A stretch of 64,000 bases of DNA from Pseudomonas fulva (GTDB lineage Bacteria; Pseudomonadota; Gammaproteobacteria; Pseudomonadales; Pseudomonadaceae), in NCBI RefSeq assembly GCF_015680705.1, contig NZ_JADNYP010000005.1, forward strand, positions 244,185-308,184. The letters run 5' to 3'. The translations under genes were made by a program, and so were the position numbers. Below, piece by piece: positions 28,133-37,271 of the stretch. The notes under the pieces were generated by a model. That model ran no database searches. It worked only from the letters and a program-made list of their open reading frames with translations, and was not told the origin of the DNA. Positions within the stretch are counted from its first letter, which is position 1, and the number at the start of each line of letters is the position of its first letter.

Positions 28133-28714
28133 ATGTTCAAGCTGCCTCGTCTCCTGCTCGCCTCGCTGCTTGCCTTGAGCCTGCCTGCCCATGCCAGTTG
28201 GCATCTGGATGGCGAGTCCTCGCGGCTGTCCTTCGTCACCAGCCATGACGGTGCTGCCGCCCAGGTCCACCGCTTCCTGGTGCTGCATGGCAAGGTCGAC
28301 CGCAAGGGCGCGGCCGAGCTGAGGATCGAGATGGACTCGGTGTTCAGCGGCGTACCCTTGCAGGATGAGCACCTGCGCGGCCGCTTGTTCGAGGTCGAGC
28401 GTTTCCCCGATGCCAAGGTCCAGGCCCAGCTCGACCTGCAACCGATCATCGGGCTGGCCAACGGCGCCCAGGTCGAGTTGCGCCTGCCCTTGAAAGTCCT
28501 GCTGCATGGACAGGTGCATGACTATGAGGCGAGCTTGCTGGCGACGCGCCTGGATGAACACCGTTTCCAGGTGGTCACCTTGCAGCCACTGATCCTGCGT
28601 GCCGAGGACTTCGACCTGGCGCCAGGCCTGGAGACCTTGCGCAAGCTGGCCGGTTTGGCGTTCATCAGCCCCTCGGTACCGGTCAACGCGGTGCTGATCT
28701 TCAACGCTCGCTGA
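28133..28714 (+). CDS. YceI-like periplasmic protein
   Basis: A 193-residue exported protein: signal peptide 1-20 (LPRLLLASLLALSLPAHAS), then the YceI lipocalin-like pattern, starting SWHLDGESSRLSFVTSHDG and continuing with RFPDAKVQAQLDL. YceI proteins bind isoprenoid lipids in the periplasm. The ATG at 28133 has AAGAG seven bases upstream; an in-frame TTG at 28127 is less likely. The next gene starts one base after its stop, so they are cotranscribed. Confidence 0.8.
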   Translation: MFKLPRLLLASLLALSLPAHASWHLDGESSRLSFVTSHDGAAAQVHRFLVLHGKVDRKGAAELRIEMDSVFSGVPLQDEHLRGRLFEVERFPDAKVQAQLDLQPIIGLANGAQVELRLPLKVLLHGQVHDYEASLLATRLDEHRFQVVTLQPLILRAEDFDLAPGLETLRKLAGLAFISPSVPVNAVLIFNAR

Positions 28715-28715
28715 C

Positions 28716-29876
28716 ATGCCGGGGCCGGTCTTCCCCTGGCGTGATGGCAACCAGTTCGAACTGCTGGTCGACGGCCCGGAATTCTTTCCATGCATGCTGC
28801 TGGCCATCGTCCGCGCCGAGTATCAGGTTGACCTGGAACTGTACCTGGTCGAGGCTGGCGCCTGCGCCGAGGCAGTGGTCGAGGCGCTCGAACTGGCGGC
28901 CAGTCGCGGCGTGCGGGTGCGCTGCCTGTTCGACGACTACGGCTCGCTGGCGTTCTCTTCCGGCCTGCGTCGGCGCTTGTCCGAGGCCGGCGTTCAGTTG
29001 CGCTTGTACAACCGTCTGAGCTGGCGTCGCGGCCTGCGCAACCTGTACCGCGATCATCGCAAGCTGCTGTTGGTGGACCAGCGCTGGGCCGTGGTCGGTG
29101 GCACTGGCGTGACCGACGAATTCTGGAAACCCGGCGAAGCTGCGAGCGAGTGGCATGAGGTCATGGTGCGCATGGAAGGGCCAATCGTCAGTGACTGGCA
29201 ACAGCTGTTCGATCGCCAGTGGCATGCCAACCAGCGGCGTACGGCCTGGCGTCCTCCAGAGAGCTTCGGTGGCCTTGCGCGCCTGCCCCAGGTGCCTGCC
29301 GAAGGCCAGGGCATGGGCCGGGTAGCCTATGCCGATGCCCGTCAGCACCGGGACATCCTGCATTCGCTGGTGCGCGCACTCAACAGCGGCGAGCGTCGCA
29401 TCTGGCTGGCCACACCGTACTTTCTGCCGACCTGGCGCGTGCGCCGCTCCCTGCGCCGGGCCGCGGCGCGGGGCATCGATGTGCGCCTGCTACTGACCGG
29501 GCCGCGCACCGACCACCCTTCGGTACGCTATGCCGGCCACCGTTATTACCCCCGGTTGCTACGCGCCGGGGTAAGGATCTTCGAATACCAGCCGTGCTTC
29601 CTGCACCTGAAGATGGTGCTGGTGGACGACTGGGTCAGCGTCGGCTCGTGCAACTTCGATCACTGGAACCTGCGCTTCAACCTGGAGGCCAACATCGAGG
29701 CGCTCGACCCGCCGCTGACCGCGGCGGTCCAGGCCAGTTTCGAGCGCGACTTCGGCATGAGCCAGGAAGTTGACCTCGTCGGTTGGCAGGCGCGTCCGTT
29801 CTGGCGCCGCGTGCAGCAGCGGGCCTGGGGATGGCTGGACCGGCTGGTGGCCAATTTGCTCGATCGACGCGATTGA
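28716..29876 (+). CDS. clsB: ClsB-type cardiolipin synthase / phospholipase D family protein
   Basis: A 386-residue protein with two HKD motifs, HRKLLLVDQRWAVVGG (from residue 114: H114, K116, D121) and HLKMVLVDDWVSVGSCNFD (about 295-313). This fits bacterial cardiolipin synthases of the ClsB type, which lack the two N-terminal membrane segments of ClsA. It joins two phosphatidylglycerols (or PG and PE) at the membrane. The start lies one base after the YceI-like gene. Substrate range is not provable here. Confidence 0.82.
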   Translation: MPGPVFPWRDGNQFELLVDGPEFFPCMLLAIVRAEYQVDLELYLVEAGACAEAVVEALELAASRGVRVRCLFDDYGSLAFSSGLRRRLSEAGVQLRLYNRLSWRRGLRNLYRDHRKLLLVDQRWAVVGGTGVTDEFWKPGEAASEWHEVMVRMEGPIVSDWQQLFDRQWHANQRRTAWRPPESFGGLARLPQVPAEGQGMGRVAYADARQHRDILHSLVRALNSGERRIWLATPYFLPTWRVRRSLRRAAARGIDVRLLLTGPRTDHPSVRYAGHRYYPRLLRAGVRIFEYQPCFLHLKMVLVDDWVSVGSCNFDHWNLRFNLEANIEALDPPLTAAVQASFERDFGMSQEVDLVGWQARPFWRRVQQRAWGWLDRLVANLLDRRD

Positions 29877-29897
29877 TCACCAGCGCGCTGGAATGCT

Positions 29898-30296
29898 TCA
29901 GCCAACCTGCTCGATCCAGTCGTTGAGGTTGTAGTAGTTGGTCACCCGCGCGATCTTGCCGCAATGGATATGGAAGAACGCCCCTGCCGGCAAGGTGTAG
30001 GTTTGGCCGCTGGCCGGCGGCAGGCCAGCGTCGTCGGTCAGGTATTGGCCATTGACGGTGAATTCGGCGGCGGCGCGACTGCCGTCGGCATTGTGCATCA
30101 CCACGATGTCCGTCAGCCTTTCGCGGTAGCAGCGATTCATCTTGGCCATGAAGGCGGCGAAAGCGGCCTTGCCCATCTGCCGCTCGCCCTGGTTGATGTC
30201 ATGTACCACGTTCTCGCTCAACAGCGAGAGAAACGTCGGCATGTCCCCGGCGTTGAAAGCGGCGTAGTAAGCGTTGACCAGTTCGGTAGCGGTCAT
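29898..30296 (-). CDS. NTF2-like / SnoaL-type small protein
   Basis: A 132-residue protein with the cone-shaped NTF2 fold pattern: LVNAYYAAFNAGDMPTFLSLLSENVVHD at the start and IHCGKIARVTNYYNLNDWIEQVG at the end. Such proteins include ketosteroid isomerases and SnoaL cyclases but many have no known substrate. It is convergent with clsB (gap 21 bases); the pocket residues cannot be assigned. Confidence 0.8.
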   Translation of the reverse strand: MTATELVNAYYAAFNAGDMPTFLSLLSENVVHDINQGERQMGKAAFAAFMAKMNRCYRERLTDIVVMHNADGSRAAAEFTVNGQYLTDDAGLPPASGQTYTLPAGAFFHIHCGKIARVTNYYNLNDWIEQVG

Positions 30297-30411
30297 GGCG
30301 TGGTTCCTGTCGTAAATGGGAAAGAGTGATGTCCGGCCGCGATGATAGGGTCTGCCTTCATGCCGGGCTTAGCCAGGCGCGTCATCCACATCGACAAAAC
30401 GACCGCCACGC

Positions 30412-31002
30412 ATGGAAATCCGTCTTTTGCATGGTGCTGCCATCGCACCTCACCTCGAAGAGCTCGCCCGCCTGCGCCTGACCGTGTTCCGCGAGTTCCC
30501 TTATCTCTACGAAGGCACCGCGCAGTACGAGGCGAGCTACCTGAGCGCCTATGTCCAGTCCACCAGGAGCTTGGCGGTGCTGGCCCTGGACGAGGGGCAG
30601 GTGGTCGGCGCCGCGACTGGCTTGCCGCTGGTCGACGGGGCCGAAGCCTTCCGGCAACCTTTCACCGACCAGGGGCGCGAACCGGGCTCGGTGTATTACT
30701 TTGGCGAATCGCTAGTGCTGCCTGCCTATCGCGGGCAAGGCCTGGGGGTGCGCTTTTTCATCGAGCGTGAAGCCTATGCGCACAAGCTGGGCGGGTTCGA
30801 ATATTGCGCGTTCTGCGCGGTGGAACGTCCGGCGGCGCATCCTCGGCGGCCGCAGGACTACAAGCCGTTGCATGGCTTCTGGCGCAACCGCGGGTTCCTG
30901 CATGATCCGCTGCTACGTACCCGCTATGCCTGGCGCGACCTCGATGAAGCGCACGAGACGGACAAGATGATGTCCTTCTGGCTCAAGGCGCTGCCGTGCT
31001 GA
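30412..31002 (+). CDS. GNAT-family N-acetyltransferase
   Basis: A 196-residue GNAT. The acetyl-CoA loop is in LVLPAYRGQGLGVRFF (about 104-118, R/Q-x-x-G-x-G/A). The C-terminal segment FWRNRGFLHDP is typical. The stop overlaps the next gene by seven bases, so the two work together, possibly in modification and hydrolysis of a nitrogen compound. The acceptor is unknown. Confidence 0.83.
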   Translation: MEIRLLHGAAIAPHLEELARLRLTVFREFPYLYEGTAQYEASYLSAYVQSTRSLAVLALDEGQVVGAATGLPLVDGAEAFRQPFTDQGREPGSVYYFGESLVLPAYRGQGLGVRFFIEREAYAHKLGGFEYCAFCAVERPAAHPRRPQDYKPLHGFWRNRGFLHDPLLRTRYAWRDLDEAHETDKMMSFWLKALPC

Positions 31003-31883
31003 TCCGTGTCGCCGCCTGCCAGTACGCGATCGAGCTGCATGAAACCTGGCAAGCCTATGCGCTGCACCTCGAACATCTGTGCAGCGAGGCAGTCGACGCG
31101 GGGGCGCGCCTGCTGTTGTTGCCGGAATATGCCGGCTTGGTGCTCAGTGGCCAATTGCCAAGCGCCCAGCGCGGCGACCTGCACGACTCGATCGCCGGCA
31201 TCCAGGCGCTGATCGCGCCTTGGTACAGGCTGTGCAGCGAACTGGCGGCACGTTTCGATATCTACCTGCAGCCCGGTACGCTGCCCGTGCGCGAACCGGA
31301 CGGCAAGTACCGCAACCGCGCCTGGCTGTTCGGCCCAGACGGTGCGCTGGGCTATCAGGACAAGCTGATCATGACCCGTTTCGAGCGGGAACAATGGTGC
31401 ATCGATCCGGGCCAGGGTCTACAGGTGTTCGAGACCGGGCTTGGGCGCCTTGGCATCCTGATCTGCTACGACAACGAGTTCCCGATGCTGGCCCGTCATC
31501 TGGCCGAGGCCGGGGTCGACCTGATCCTTGCACCCAGCTGTACCGACACCGAAGCGGGCTATCATCGGGTTCGCATCGGTGCGCAGGCGCGAGCCCTGGA
31601 AAACCAGCTCGCCGTGCTGCAGAGCCCTACGGTAGGGATGGCGCCATGGTCACCGGCATTGGATGAAAATATCGGTCGTGCCGGTCTGTTCGTGCCCCCG
31701 GACCATGGCCTGCCAGCCAGCGGCGTGATTGCCGAAAGCCGCGAGTCGTGTCCAGATAGGAGCCAGTGGCTGGTGTGCGACCTGGACCTGGAGAAGGTCC
31801 GCCGGGTCAGGCAGGAGGGGCAGGTCTTCACCCGGCGCGATTGGCCGGAGCAGTTCGAACGAGCCGGCGGGTGGCCGGCGTGA
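30996..31883 (+). CDS. Carbon-nitrogen hydrolase (nitrilase superfamily)
   Basis: A 295-residue amidase-like enzyme. The catalytic triad is clear: E44 (LLPEYAG), K123 (YQDKLIMTRFE) and C157 (ILICYDNEFP). A GTG at 30996, inside the last codons of the GNAT gene, gives translational coupling. Members hydrolyse amides or nitriles; the likely substrate is a small amide, perhaps acetylated by its neighbour, but this is inference. Confidence 0.85.
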   Translation: MLIRVAACQYAIELHETWQAYALHLEHLCSEAVDAGARLLLLPEYAGLVLSGQLPSAQRGDLHDSIAGIQALIAPWYRLCSELAARFDIYLQPGTLPVREPDGKYRNRAWLFGPDGALGYQDKLIMTRFEREQWCIDPGQGLQVFETGLGRLGILICYDNEFPMLARHLAEAGVDLILAPSCTDTEAGYHRVRIGAQARALENQLAVLQSPTVGMAPWSPALDENIGRAGLFVPPDHGLPASGVIAESRESCPDRSQWLVCDLDLEKVRRVRQEGQVFTRRDWPEQFERAGGWPA

Positions 31884-32018
31884 GGCAGCGTCGACTGGCT
31901 GGCGTCTGCCCTGGTGGTCGCGGGACGACTCGCAACGCCCCGCGCAAGGCTGGCACCTGCCTGCCGAGCCTGGCCGAGCGGACTTGCCGTCGAGCCAGGC
32001 CCTGCGACACCAGGCCGC

Positions 32019-33542
32019 TTACTTCACTTCCACCGCCAGGCTTTCGGCGATCTTGCCCTGCCACAATGCGGGGCCGGTGATGTGCACCGACTCACCGTTG
32101 CTGTCGACCGCCACGGTCACCGGCATGTCCTTGACCTCGAACTCGTAGATCGCTTCCATGCCCAGTTCGGCGAAGGCCAGGACCTGCGACTTGCGAATCG
32201 CCTGGGCCACCAGGTAGGCGGCGCCGCCAACGGCCATCAGGTAGACGGCCTTGTTGTCCTTGATCGCCTCGATGGCGGTCGGGCCGCGCTCGGATTTGCC
32301 GATCATGCCCAGCAGACCGGTCTGCTCGAGGATCTGGCGGGTGAACTTGTCCATGCGCGTGGCAGTAGTCGGCCCGGCTGGGCCGACCACCTCGTCGCCG
32401 ACCGGGTCCACGGGGCCGACGTAGTAGATGAAGCGGCCCTTCAGGTCGACCGGCAGCTGCTCGCCACGGTTGAGCATCTCGACCATGCGCTTGTGCGCAG
32501 CGTCGCGACCGGTCAGCATCTTGCCGTTGAGCAGCAAGGTCTCGCCCGGTTTCCAGCTGGCCACTTCTTCAGGCGTGATGGTGTCGAGGTCGACGCGGCG
32601 AGCGCTCGGGCCGGCTTCCCAGACGATTTCCGGGTAGGCGTCCAGCGAGGGGGCCTCCAGCTGCGCCGGGCCCGAGCCGTCCAGCACGAAGTGGGCGTGC
32701 CGGGTAGCGGCGCAGTTGGGGATCATGCAGACCGGCAGCGAGGCTGCGTGGGTCGGGTAGTCCATGATCTTCACGTCCAGCACCGTGGTCAGGCCACCCA
32801 GGCCCTGGGCGCCGATGCCCAGCCGGTTGACCTTCTCGAACAGCTCCAGGCGCAGCTCCTCGATACGGTTCTGCGGGCCGCGTGCCTTGAGCTCATGGAT
32901 GTCGATGGACTCCATCAGCACTTCCTTGGCCATCACCGCGGCCTTTTCGGCGGTGCCGCCGATGCCAATCCCGAGCATGCCCGGCGGGCACCAGCCAGCG
33001 CCCATGGTCGGTACGGTCTTGAGCACCCAGTCGACGATCGAGTCGGACGGGTTGAGCATGGCCATCTTCGACTTGTTCTCGGAGCCGCCGCCCTTGGCCG
33101 CGACGTCCACTTCCAGCTTGTCACCCGGAACGACGGAGTAGTGGATGACGGCGGGGGTGTTGTCCTTGGTGTTCTTGCGGCTACCGGCCGGGTCGGCCAG
33201 GATCGAGGCACGCAGGACGTTTTCCGGCAGGTTGTAGGCGCGGCGCACGCCTTCGTTGATCATGTCGTCGACACTCATGGTCGCGCCTTCCCAGCGCACA
33301 TCCATGCCCACGCGCACGAACACGGTGACGATGCCGGTGTCCTGGCAGATCGGACGATGCCCGGTGGCGCACATGCGTGAGTTGATGAGGATCTGGGCGA
33401 TCGAGTCGCGCGCGGCGGGCGACTCTTCACGCAGGTAAGCCTCGTGCATCGCCTGGATGAAATCGACGGGGTGGTAGTACGAAATGAACTGCAGGGCGTC
33501 GGCAACGCTCTGAATCAGGTCGTCTTGCTTGATCACGGTCAT
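32019..33542 (-). CDS. fumA: Class I fumarate hydratase
   Basis: A 507-residue iron-sulfur fumarase converting fumarate to malate in the TCA cycle. The family blocks CATGHRPICQDTG, AAKGGGSENKSKM, WCPPGMLGIGIGGTAEKA and CMIPNCAATRHAHF include the cysteines for a [4Fe-4S] cluster. It is like E. coli FumA/FumB and not the iron-free FumC. Oxygen or iron limitation would lower its activity. The ATG at 33542 has AGAGGAG 11 bases upstream. Confidence 0.95.
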   Translation of the reverse strand: MTVIKQDDLIQSVADALQFISYYHPVDFIQAMHEAYLREESPAARDSIAQILINSRMCATGHRPICQDTGIVTVFVRVGMDVRWEGATMSVDDMINEGVRRAYNLPENVLRASILADPAGSRKNTKDNTPAVIHYSVVPGDKLEVDVAAKGGGSENKSKMAMLNPSDSIVDWVLKTVPTMGAGWCPPGMLGIGIGGTAEKAAVMAKEVLMESIDIHELKARGPQNRIEELRLELFEKVNRLGIGAQGLGGLTTVLDVKIMDYPTHAASLPVCMIPNCAATRHAHFVLDGSGPAQLEAPSLDAYPEIVWEAGPSARRVDLDTITPEEVASWKPGETLLLNGKMLTGRDAAHKRMVEMLNRGEQLPVDLKGRFIYYVGPVDPVGDEVVGPAGPTTATRMDKFTRQILEQTGLLGMIGKSERGPTAIEAIKDNKAVYLMAVGGAAYLVAQAIRKSQVLAFAELGMEAIYEFEVKDMPVTVAVDSNGESVHITGPALWQGKIAESLAVEVK

Positions 33543-33941
33543 GCAGCGCGCTCCTCTTGAACACGGGAACATTCATAAAGCCATCGACGTGGCCGACCAG
33601 CGTGTCGAACGGCCTCGCAAGGCGCACCGGCGGGTCAGGCCGGGCAAAAAAAGGCGCGGCAGTATAGCGCGCATCCTCGCCGGACACACCTGCAGGTGGT
33701 CTGGACCAAGGTCTGCCTTGCCCGGGCACCTTTCTTGCTCGGATCGCTGGCCTGCCACCCGGCAAGGCGTTAGGGTGTGCGAAAAGTCGTCGAGCGGCGA
33801 TCAGGCAGGGCGAAAGCAGGCAAGCAAGCGCGTCGTGACGGGCGGATGAGCAGCCGAGCCTGTTTCAACGCAGCCTGACCGCCGCCCGGACACTTACATA
33901 GAGAATCTGAAGTGGCGCCATGACGCTCGAGAGAGACCGCA
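33543..33941. other. Intergenic region between fumarase and the ferredoxin-type reductase
   Basis: A divergent 399-base gap. I see no gene, tRNA or clear operator. There are several imperfect inverted repeats and an A-run at 33648-33654 that may be part of the fumarase promoter region. Confidence 0.3.
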
Positions 33942-34889
33942 ATGCCTGAACTGTGCGTAGGTGAGCGCTGCTGGACGCTGCCAGCCGGCAGCAACCTGCT
34001 CGACGCCCTTAATGCGACCGGCCATGCCGTGCCCTACAGTTGCCGTGCCGGCAGCTGTCACGCCTGCCTGGTCCGCTGCCTGCAAGGGCAGCCAGACGAT
34101 GCCATGCCGCACGCGGTGGAGCCGGGCCAGCGCGCGCAGGGGTGGCGACTGGCCTGCCAGTGTTCGATCAGCGAAGACCTCCAGGTAGCGGTGTTCGATC
34201 CCTCTCGCGACGGGTTGCCGGCCCAGGTCACGGCGGTGGACTGGCTAGGTGGCGAAGTGTTGCGCCTGCGCATCCAGCCGCCGCGCCCGCTGCGCTATCG
34301 AGCGGGCCAGCATCTACTGCTCTGGCACGGCGAGGTGGCGCGCCCGTATTCGTTGGCCAGCCTGCCCGGCGAGGATACCTGGCTCGAATTTCATCTGGAC
34401 TGTCGGCGACCGGGCGCCTTTTGCGATGCTGCGCGCAGGCTGCGGATGGGCGACCGGTTGTGCCTGGGGCAATTGTGCGGTGGCGCGTTGCACTACGATC
34501 CAGACTGGTATGAACGTCCGCTCTGGCTGCTGGCCACAGGCACCGGCCTGGCGCCCTTGTGGGGCATCTTGCGTGAGGCCATGCGCCAGGGGCATCGCGG
34601 GGAAATCCGGGTGTTGCACATGGCCCGCGATACGCAAGGGCATTACCTGGCCGAGCCGCTACGAAAGCTGGCGCAGACGTGGCCGGGGCTGAGCGTGGAA
34701 CTGCTGGTGGCCGAACAGGTACAGCAAGCGCTGATGGGATTGCAGCTGAAGTCGCGGCACACCATCGCCTTGGTGTGCGGGGCGGCCACGAGTGTCGAGC
34801 AGATCGCCCGGCGATTGTTCATGGCGGGGTTGCCGAGAGGGCAGGTGTTTGCCGACATGTTCACGGGCGGCGTAGGATCGACCTCATGA
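33942..34889 (+). CDS. Plant-type [2Fe-2S] ferredoxin fused to FAD/NAD(P)H oxidoreductase
   Basis: A 315-residue fusion. Residues 1-90 form a plant-type ferredoxin with CRAGSCHACL and a later Cys in ACQCS. Residues about 95-190 have the FAD motif RPYSLAS, and about 195-310 the NAD(P) motif LLATGTGLAPLWGILR. The layout resembles the reductase component of ring-hydroxylating or methane-type oxygenases. No oxygenase subunit is in the neighbourhood, so its partner must be elsewhere or it serves a different reductase role. Confidence 0.85.
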   Translation: MPELCVGERCWTLPAGSNLLDALNATGHAVPYSCRAGSCHACLVRCLQGQPDDAMPHAVEPGQRAQGWRLACQCSISEDLQVAVFDPSRDGLPAQVTAVDWLGGEVLRLRIQPPRPLRYRAGQHLLLWHGEVARPYSLASLPGEDTWLEFHLDCRRPGAFCDAARRLRMGDRLCLGQLCGGALHYDPDWYERPLWLLATGTGLAPLWGILREAMRQGHRGEIRVLHMARDTQGHYLAEPLRKLAQTWPGLSVELLVAEQVQQALMGLQLKSRHTIALVCGAATSVEQIARRLFMAGLPRGQVFADMFTGGVGSTS

Positions 34890-35043
34890 CCTCGCAGACC
34901 CACCGCGTAGCCTGGTCTCGCGGCCGCTGCGGGCCCGATCGCGGCACGCCGGCTCCCACGGTTTTGCGAGCTGCGCCCGCTGGGCTGGCATGGGAACCGG
35001 CCGCGACAGGGGCCGCGAAGCGACCCCGGACAGGCAACCGGCC
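34890..35043. repeat. REP-like degenerate sequence and hairpin between convergent genes
   Basis: The 154-base gap between the reductase and pykA holds the segment CGCCGGCTCCCACG, like the GCTCCCAC half of Pseudomonas REP sequences, and a hairpin GGGGCCGC (35009-35016)/GCGACCCC (35020-35027) with one mismatch. It may stop transcription from both sides. Confidence 0.4.
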
Positions 35044-36495
35044 TCAGACCAGCGGGTCGCCGACATGCAGGATCTTCATCCCGTTGGTGCCGCCAATGGT
35101 GTGGTAGCTGTCGCCCTTGGTCAGGATCACCCAGTCACCTTGCTGCACCAGGCCGCGCTTGAGCAGTTCGTCCACGGCTGCCTGGCTGACCTTTTCCGGT
35201 GGCAGCGAGGCGGGTTCGAAGGCAATCGGATAGACGTTGCGGAACAGCGAGGCACGCGCCTGGGTGGCGCGGTGCGGAGACATGGCGTAGACCGGCACGT
35301 GGGAGCGCAGGCGCGACATGATCAGCGGGGTATAGCCGCTTTCGGTCAGCGCGATGATCGCCTTGACGCCCGGGAAGTGGTTGGCCGTGTAGATGGCCGC
35401 CAGGGCGATGCTCTCGTCGCAGCGCTCGAAGGTGGTGTGCAGGCGATGGCTGGACTTCTGGCTGGTGGGGTGCTTCTCGGCGCCCAGGCAGATACGGGCC
35501 ATGGCCTGGACTGCCTCGATCGGGTAGGCACCCGCGGCGCTTTCGGCCGACAGCATGACGGCGTCGGCGTTGTCCAGCACGGCGTTGGCCACGTCGGACA
35601 CTTCCGCCCGGGTCGGCATCGGGTTCTGGATCATCGACTCCATCATCTGGGTCGCGACGATCACCGCCTTGTTGTTGCGACGCGCGTGCTGGATGATCTT
35701 CTTCTGGATGGCGATCAGCTCGGCATCGCCGATTTCCACGCCCAGGTCGCCCCGCGCCACCATTACCGCGTCGGAAGCGGCGATCAGGCCATCGAGGGTC
35801 TCGTCGTCGGCCACGGCCTCGGCACGTTCGATCTTGGCCACCAGCCAGGCGCTGCCACCTGCTTCGTCACGCAGCTTGCGCGCGTACTCCATGTCGCTGG
35901 CATCGCGCGGGAAGGATACCGCCAGGTAGTCCAGGTCCATCTCCGCGGCCAGCTTGATGTCGGCCTTGTCCTTCTCGGTCAGGGCCGGTGCGGTCAGGCC
36001 GCCACCTTTGCGGTTGATGCCCTTGTGGTCGGACAGCGGGCCGCCCACGATCACCACGCAATGCAGGGCATCGGCAGTGGCGGTCTCGACGCGCATGACC
36101 ACACGACCGTCGTCGAGCAGCAGTTCGTCGCCGACGCCGCAGTCCTTGACCAGGTCCGGGTAGTCGATACCGACGATTTCTTGGTTGCCATCGGTCAGCG
36201 GATGGGCGGTGGAGAAGGTGAAGCGATCACCGATCTTCAGTTCGATACGCTTGTTGGCGAACTTGGCGATGCGGATCTTCGGGCCCTGCAGGTCGCCCAG
36301 CAACGCCACATGGCGACCCTGCCTGGCCGCAATCTCACGGATCAGGCGGGCGCGGGCCTTGTGCTCGTCGGGAGTGCCGTGGGAAAAGTTCAGGCGTGCC
36401 ACGTCAAGGCCGGCGAGGATCAGCTGTTCGATCACTTCCGGCGAGTTGCTGGCCGGGCCCAGGGTGGCGACGATTTTGGTACGGCGGATAGTCAT
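35044..36495 (-). CDS. pykA: Pyruvate kinase
   Basis: A 483-residue cytosolic enzyme making pyruvate and ATP from phosphoenolpyruvate and ADP. MTIRRTKIVATLGPASNS opens the TIM barrel; LNFSHGTP, the active-site stretch VMVARGDLGVEIG and MMESM follow. It lacks an obvious fructose-1,6-bisphosphate loop I can assign. It is divergent from a lipoprotein gene with repeat copy B between them. Confidence 0.97.
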   Translation of the reverse strand: MTIRRTKIVATLGPASNSPEVIEQLILAGLDVARLNFSHGTPDEHKARARLIREIAARQGRHVALLGDLQGPKIRIAKFANKRIELKIGDRFTFSTAHPLTDGNQEIVGIDYPDLVKDCGVGDELLLDDGRVVMRVETATADALHCVVIVGGPLSDHKGINRKGGGLTAPALTEKDKADIKLAAEMDLDYLAVSFPRDASDMEYARKLRDEAGGSAWLVAKIERAEAVADDETLDGLIAASDAVMVARGDLGVEIGDAELIAIQKKIIQHARRNNKAVIVATQMMESMIQNPMPTRAEVSDVANAVLDNADAVMLSAESAAGAYPIEAVQAMARICLGAEKHPTSQKSSHRLHTTFERCDESIALAAIYTANHFPGVKAIIALTESGYTPLIMSRLRSHVPVYAMSPHRATQARASLFRNVYPIAFEPASLPPEKVSQAAVDELLKRGLVQQGDWVILTKGDSYHTIGGTNGMKILHVGDPLV

Positions 36496-36607
36496 GCACA
36501 GACTCCTATAGTGAAGCGCAGCGAAAGGCTACTCCTCAATCGCGCTGTAGTCATTGTTCCGTTGCACTACCAGCGGCTGGCGAGGGCGGGCAACGGCAAC
36601 CCGCAAC

Positions 36608-36712
36608 CCGCAAGCTACAAGCTGATCGTGTCGATTGTGCTAGCGACGCCGGTCTGCAAGATGGCGTCGCATGCCAGGGCGACCCGGTCCGTCTTGACTT
36701 GCAGCTCGCAAC
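36608..36712 (+). repeat. Dispersed intergenic hairpin element, copy B
   Basis: Same orientation as copy A. It contains GCAAGCTACAAGCT, the core GCTGATCGTGTCGAT (36621-36635), a perfect GCGACGCC/GGCGTCGC hairpin in the middle and a GTCGC/GCGAC pairing at the right, ending with GACTTGCAGCTCGC. It lies between the divergent pykA and lipoprotein genes. Confidence 0.75.
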
Positions 36713-36764
36713 TGCAGTTATCGGCAAGCTGGCCGATACAGTACCCAGCAAGAGGAGAAGCCCC

Positions 36765-37151
36765 ATGCGAGCCCTTATCGTTGTAGCCTTGGTCGCCAGC
36801 GCGGCCGGATGTACCCGCTGGTCCATGGACAATCACCTTAACAATGCCTATCGCGCCTATGACCGTGGCGACTGCGAGCGCGTGATGCTCGAGCTGTCCC
36901 AGGTGGACCGCACCAGCCGTGCCCGACCGTTCGTTCATCCCGAAGTGAGCCTGCTGCGAGGCCAGTGCCTGGAAAGGCAAAAGCTCTATGTCGACGCCGC
37001 GCAGACCTATCGTTACCTGATCCAGCGCTACCCAGGCAACGAATATGCCTACCGGGCCCAGGCCCGCCTGCAAACGCTCGAACAACTGGGCCACTATCGT
37101 GGCACGGAACCTGCTATATCGCGGCCAACGGTGACCAAACCTTGGCGTTAA
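36765..37151 (+). CDS. TPR-like lipoprotein
   Basis: A 128-residue lipoprotein: signal with lipobox SAAGC (Cys16), then tetratricopeptide-like helices (LNNAYRAYDRGDCERVMLELSQVD, and YVDAAQTYRYLIQRYPGNEYAYRAQARLQTL). Similar proteins are annotated as TPR lipoproteins in Pseudomonas. The ATG has AGAGGAGA upstream. It is 120 bases upstream of the PilZ gene, on the same strand. Confidence 0.75.
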   Translation: MRALIVVALVASAAGCTRWSMDNHLNNAYRAYDRGDCERVMLELSQVDRTSRARPFVHPEVSLLRGQCLERQKLYVDAAQTYRYLIQRYPGNEYAYRAQARLQTLEQLGHYRGTEPAISRPTVTKPWR

Positions 37152-37271
37152 TTCCAAGGTCTCGACAAACCTGTAAAAAGCATTGGACGAGCTGGACTAA
37201 ACTGTTAAGCGGATGCAACGATCAAACGAATCCAGAACGCCTGACATCACGGCAAGGACAGTATTTCGACC

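Noticed and set aside
29880..29891. Short palindrome CCAGCGCGCTGG between clsB and the NTF2-like gene
   Set aside because: A 12-base palindrome without loop or T-run is expected by chance in GC-rich DNA and is too short to call.
33427..33765. Minus-strand frame in the gap upstream of fumarase
   Set aside because: It overlaps the 5' part of the fumarase gene and shows random composition.
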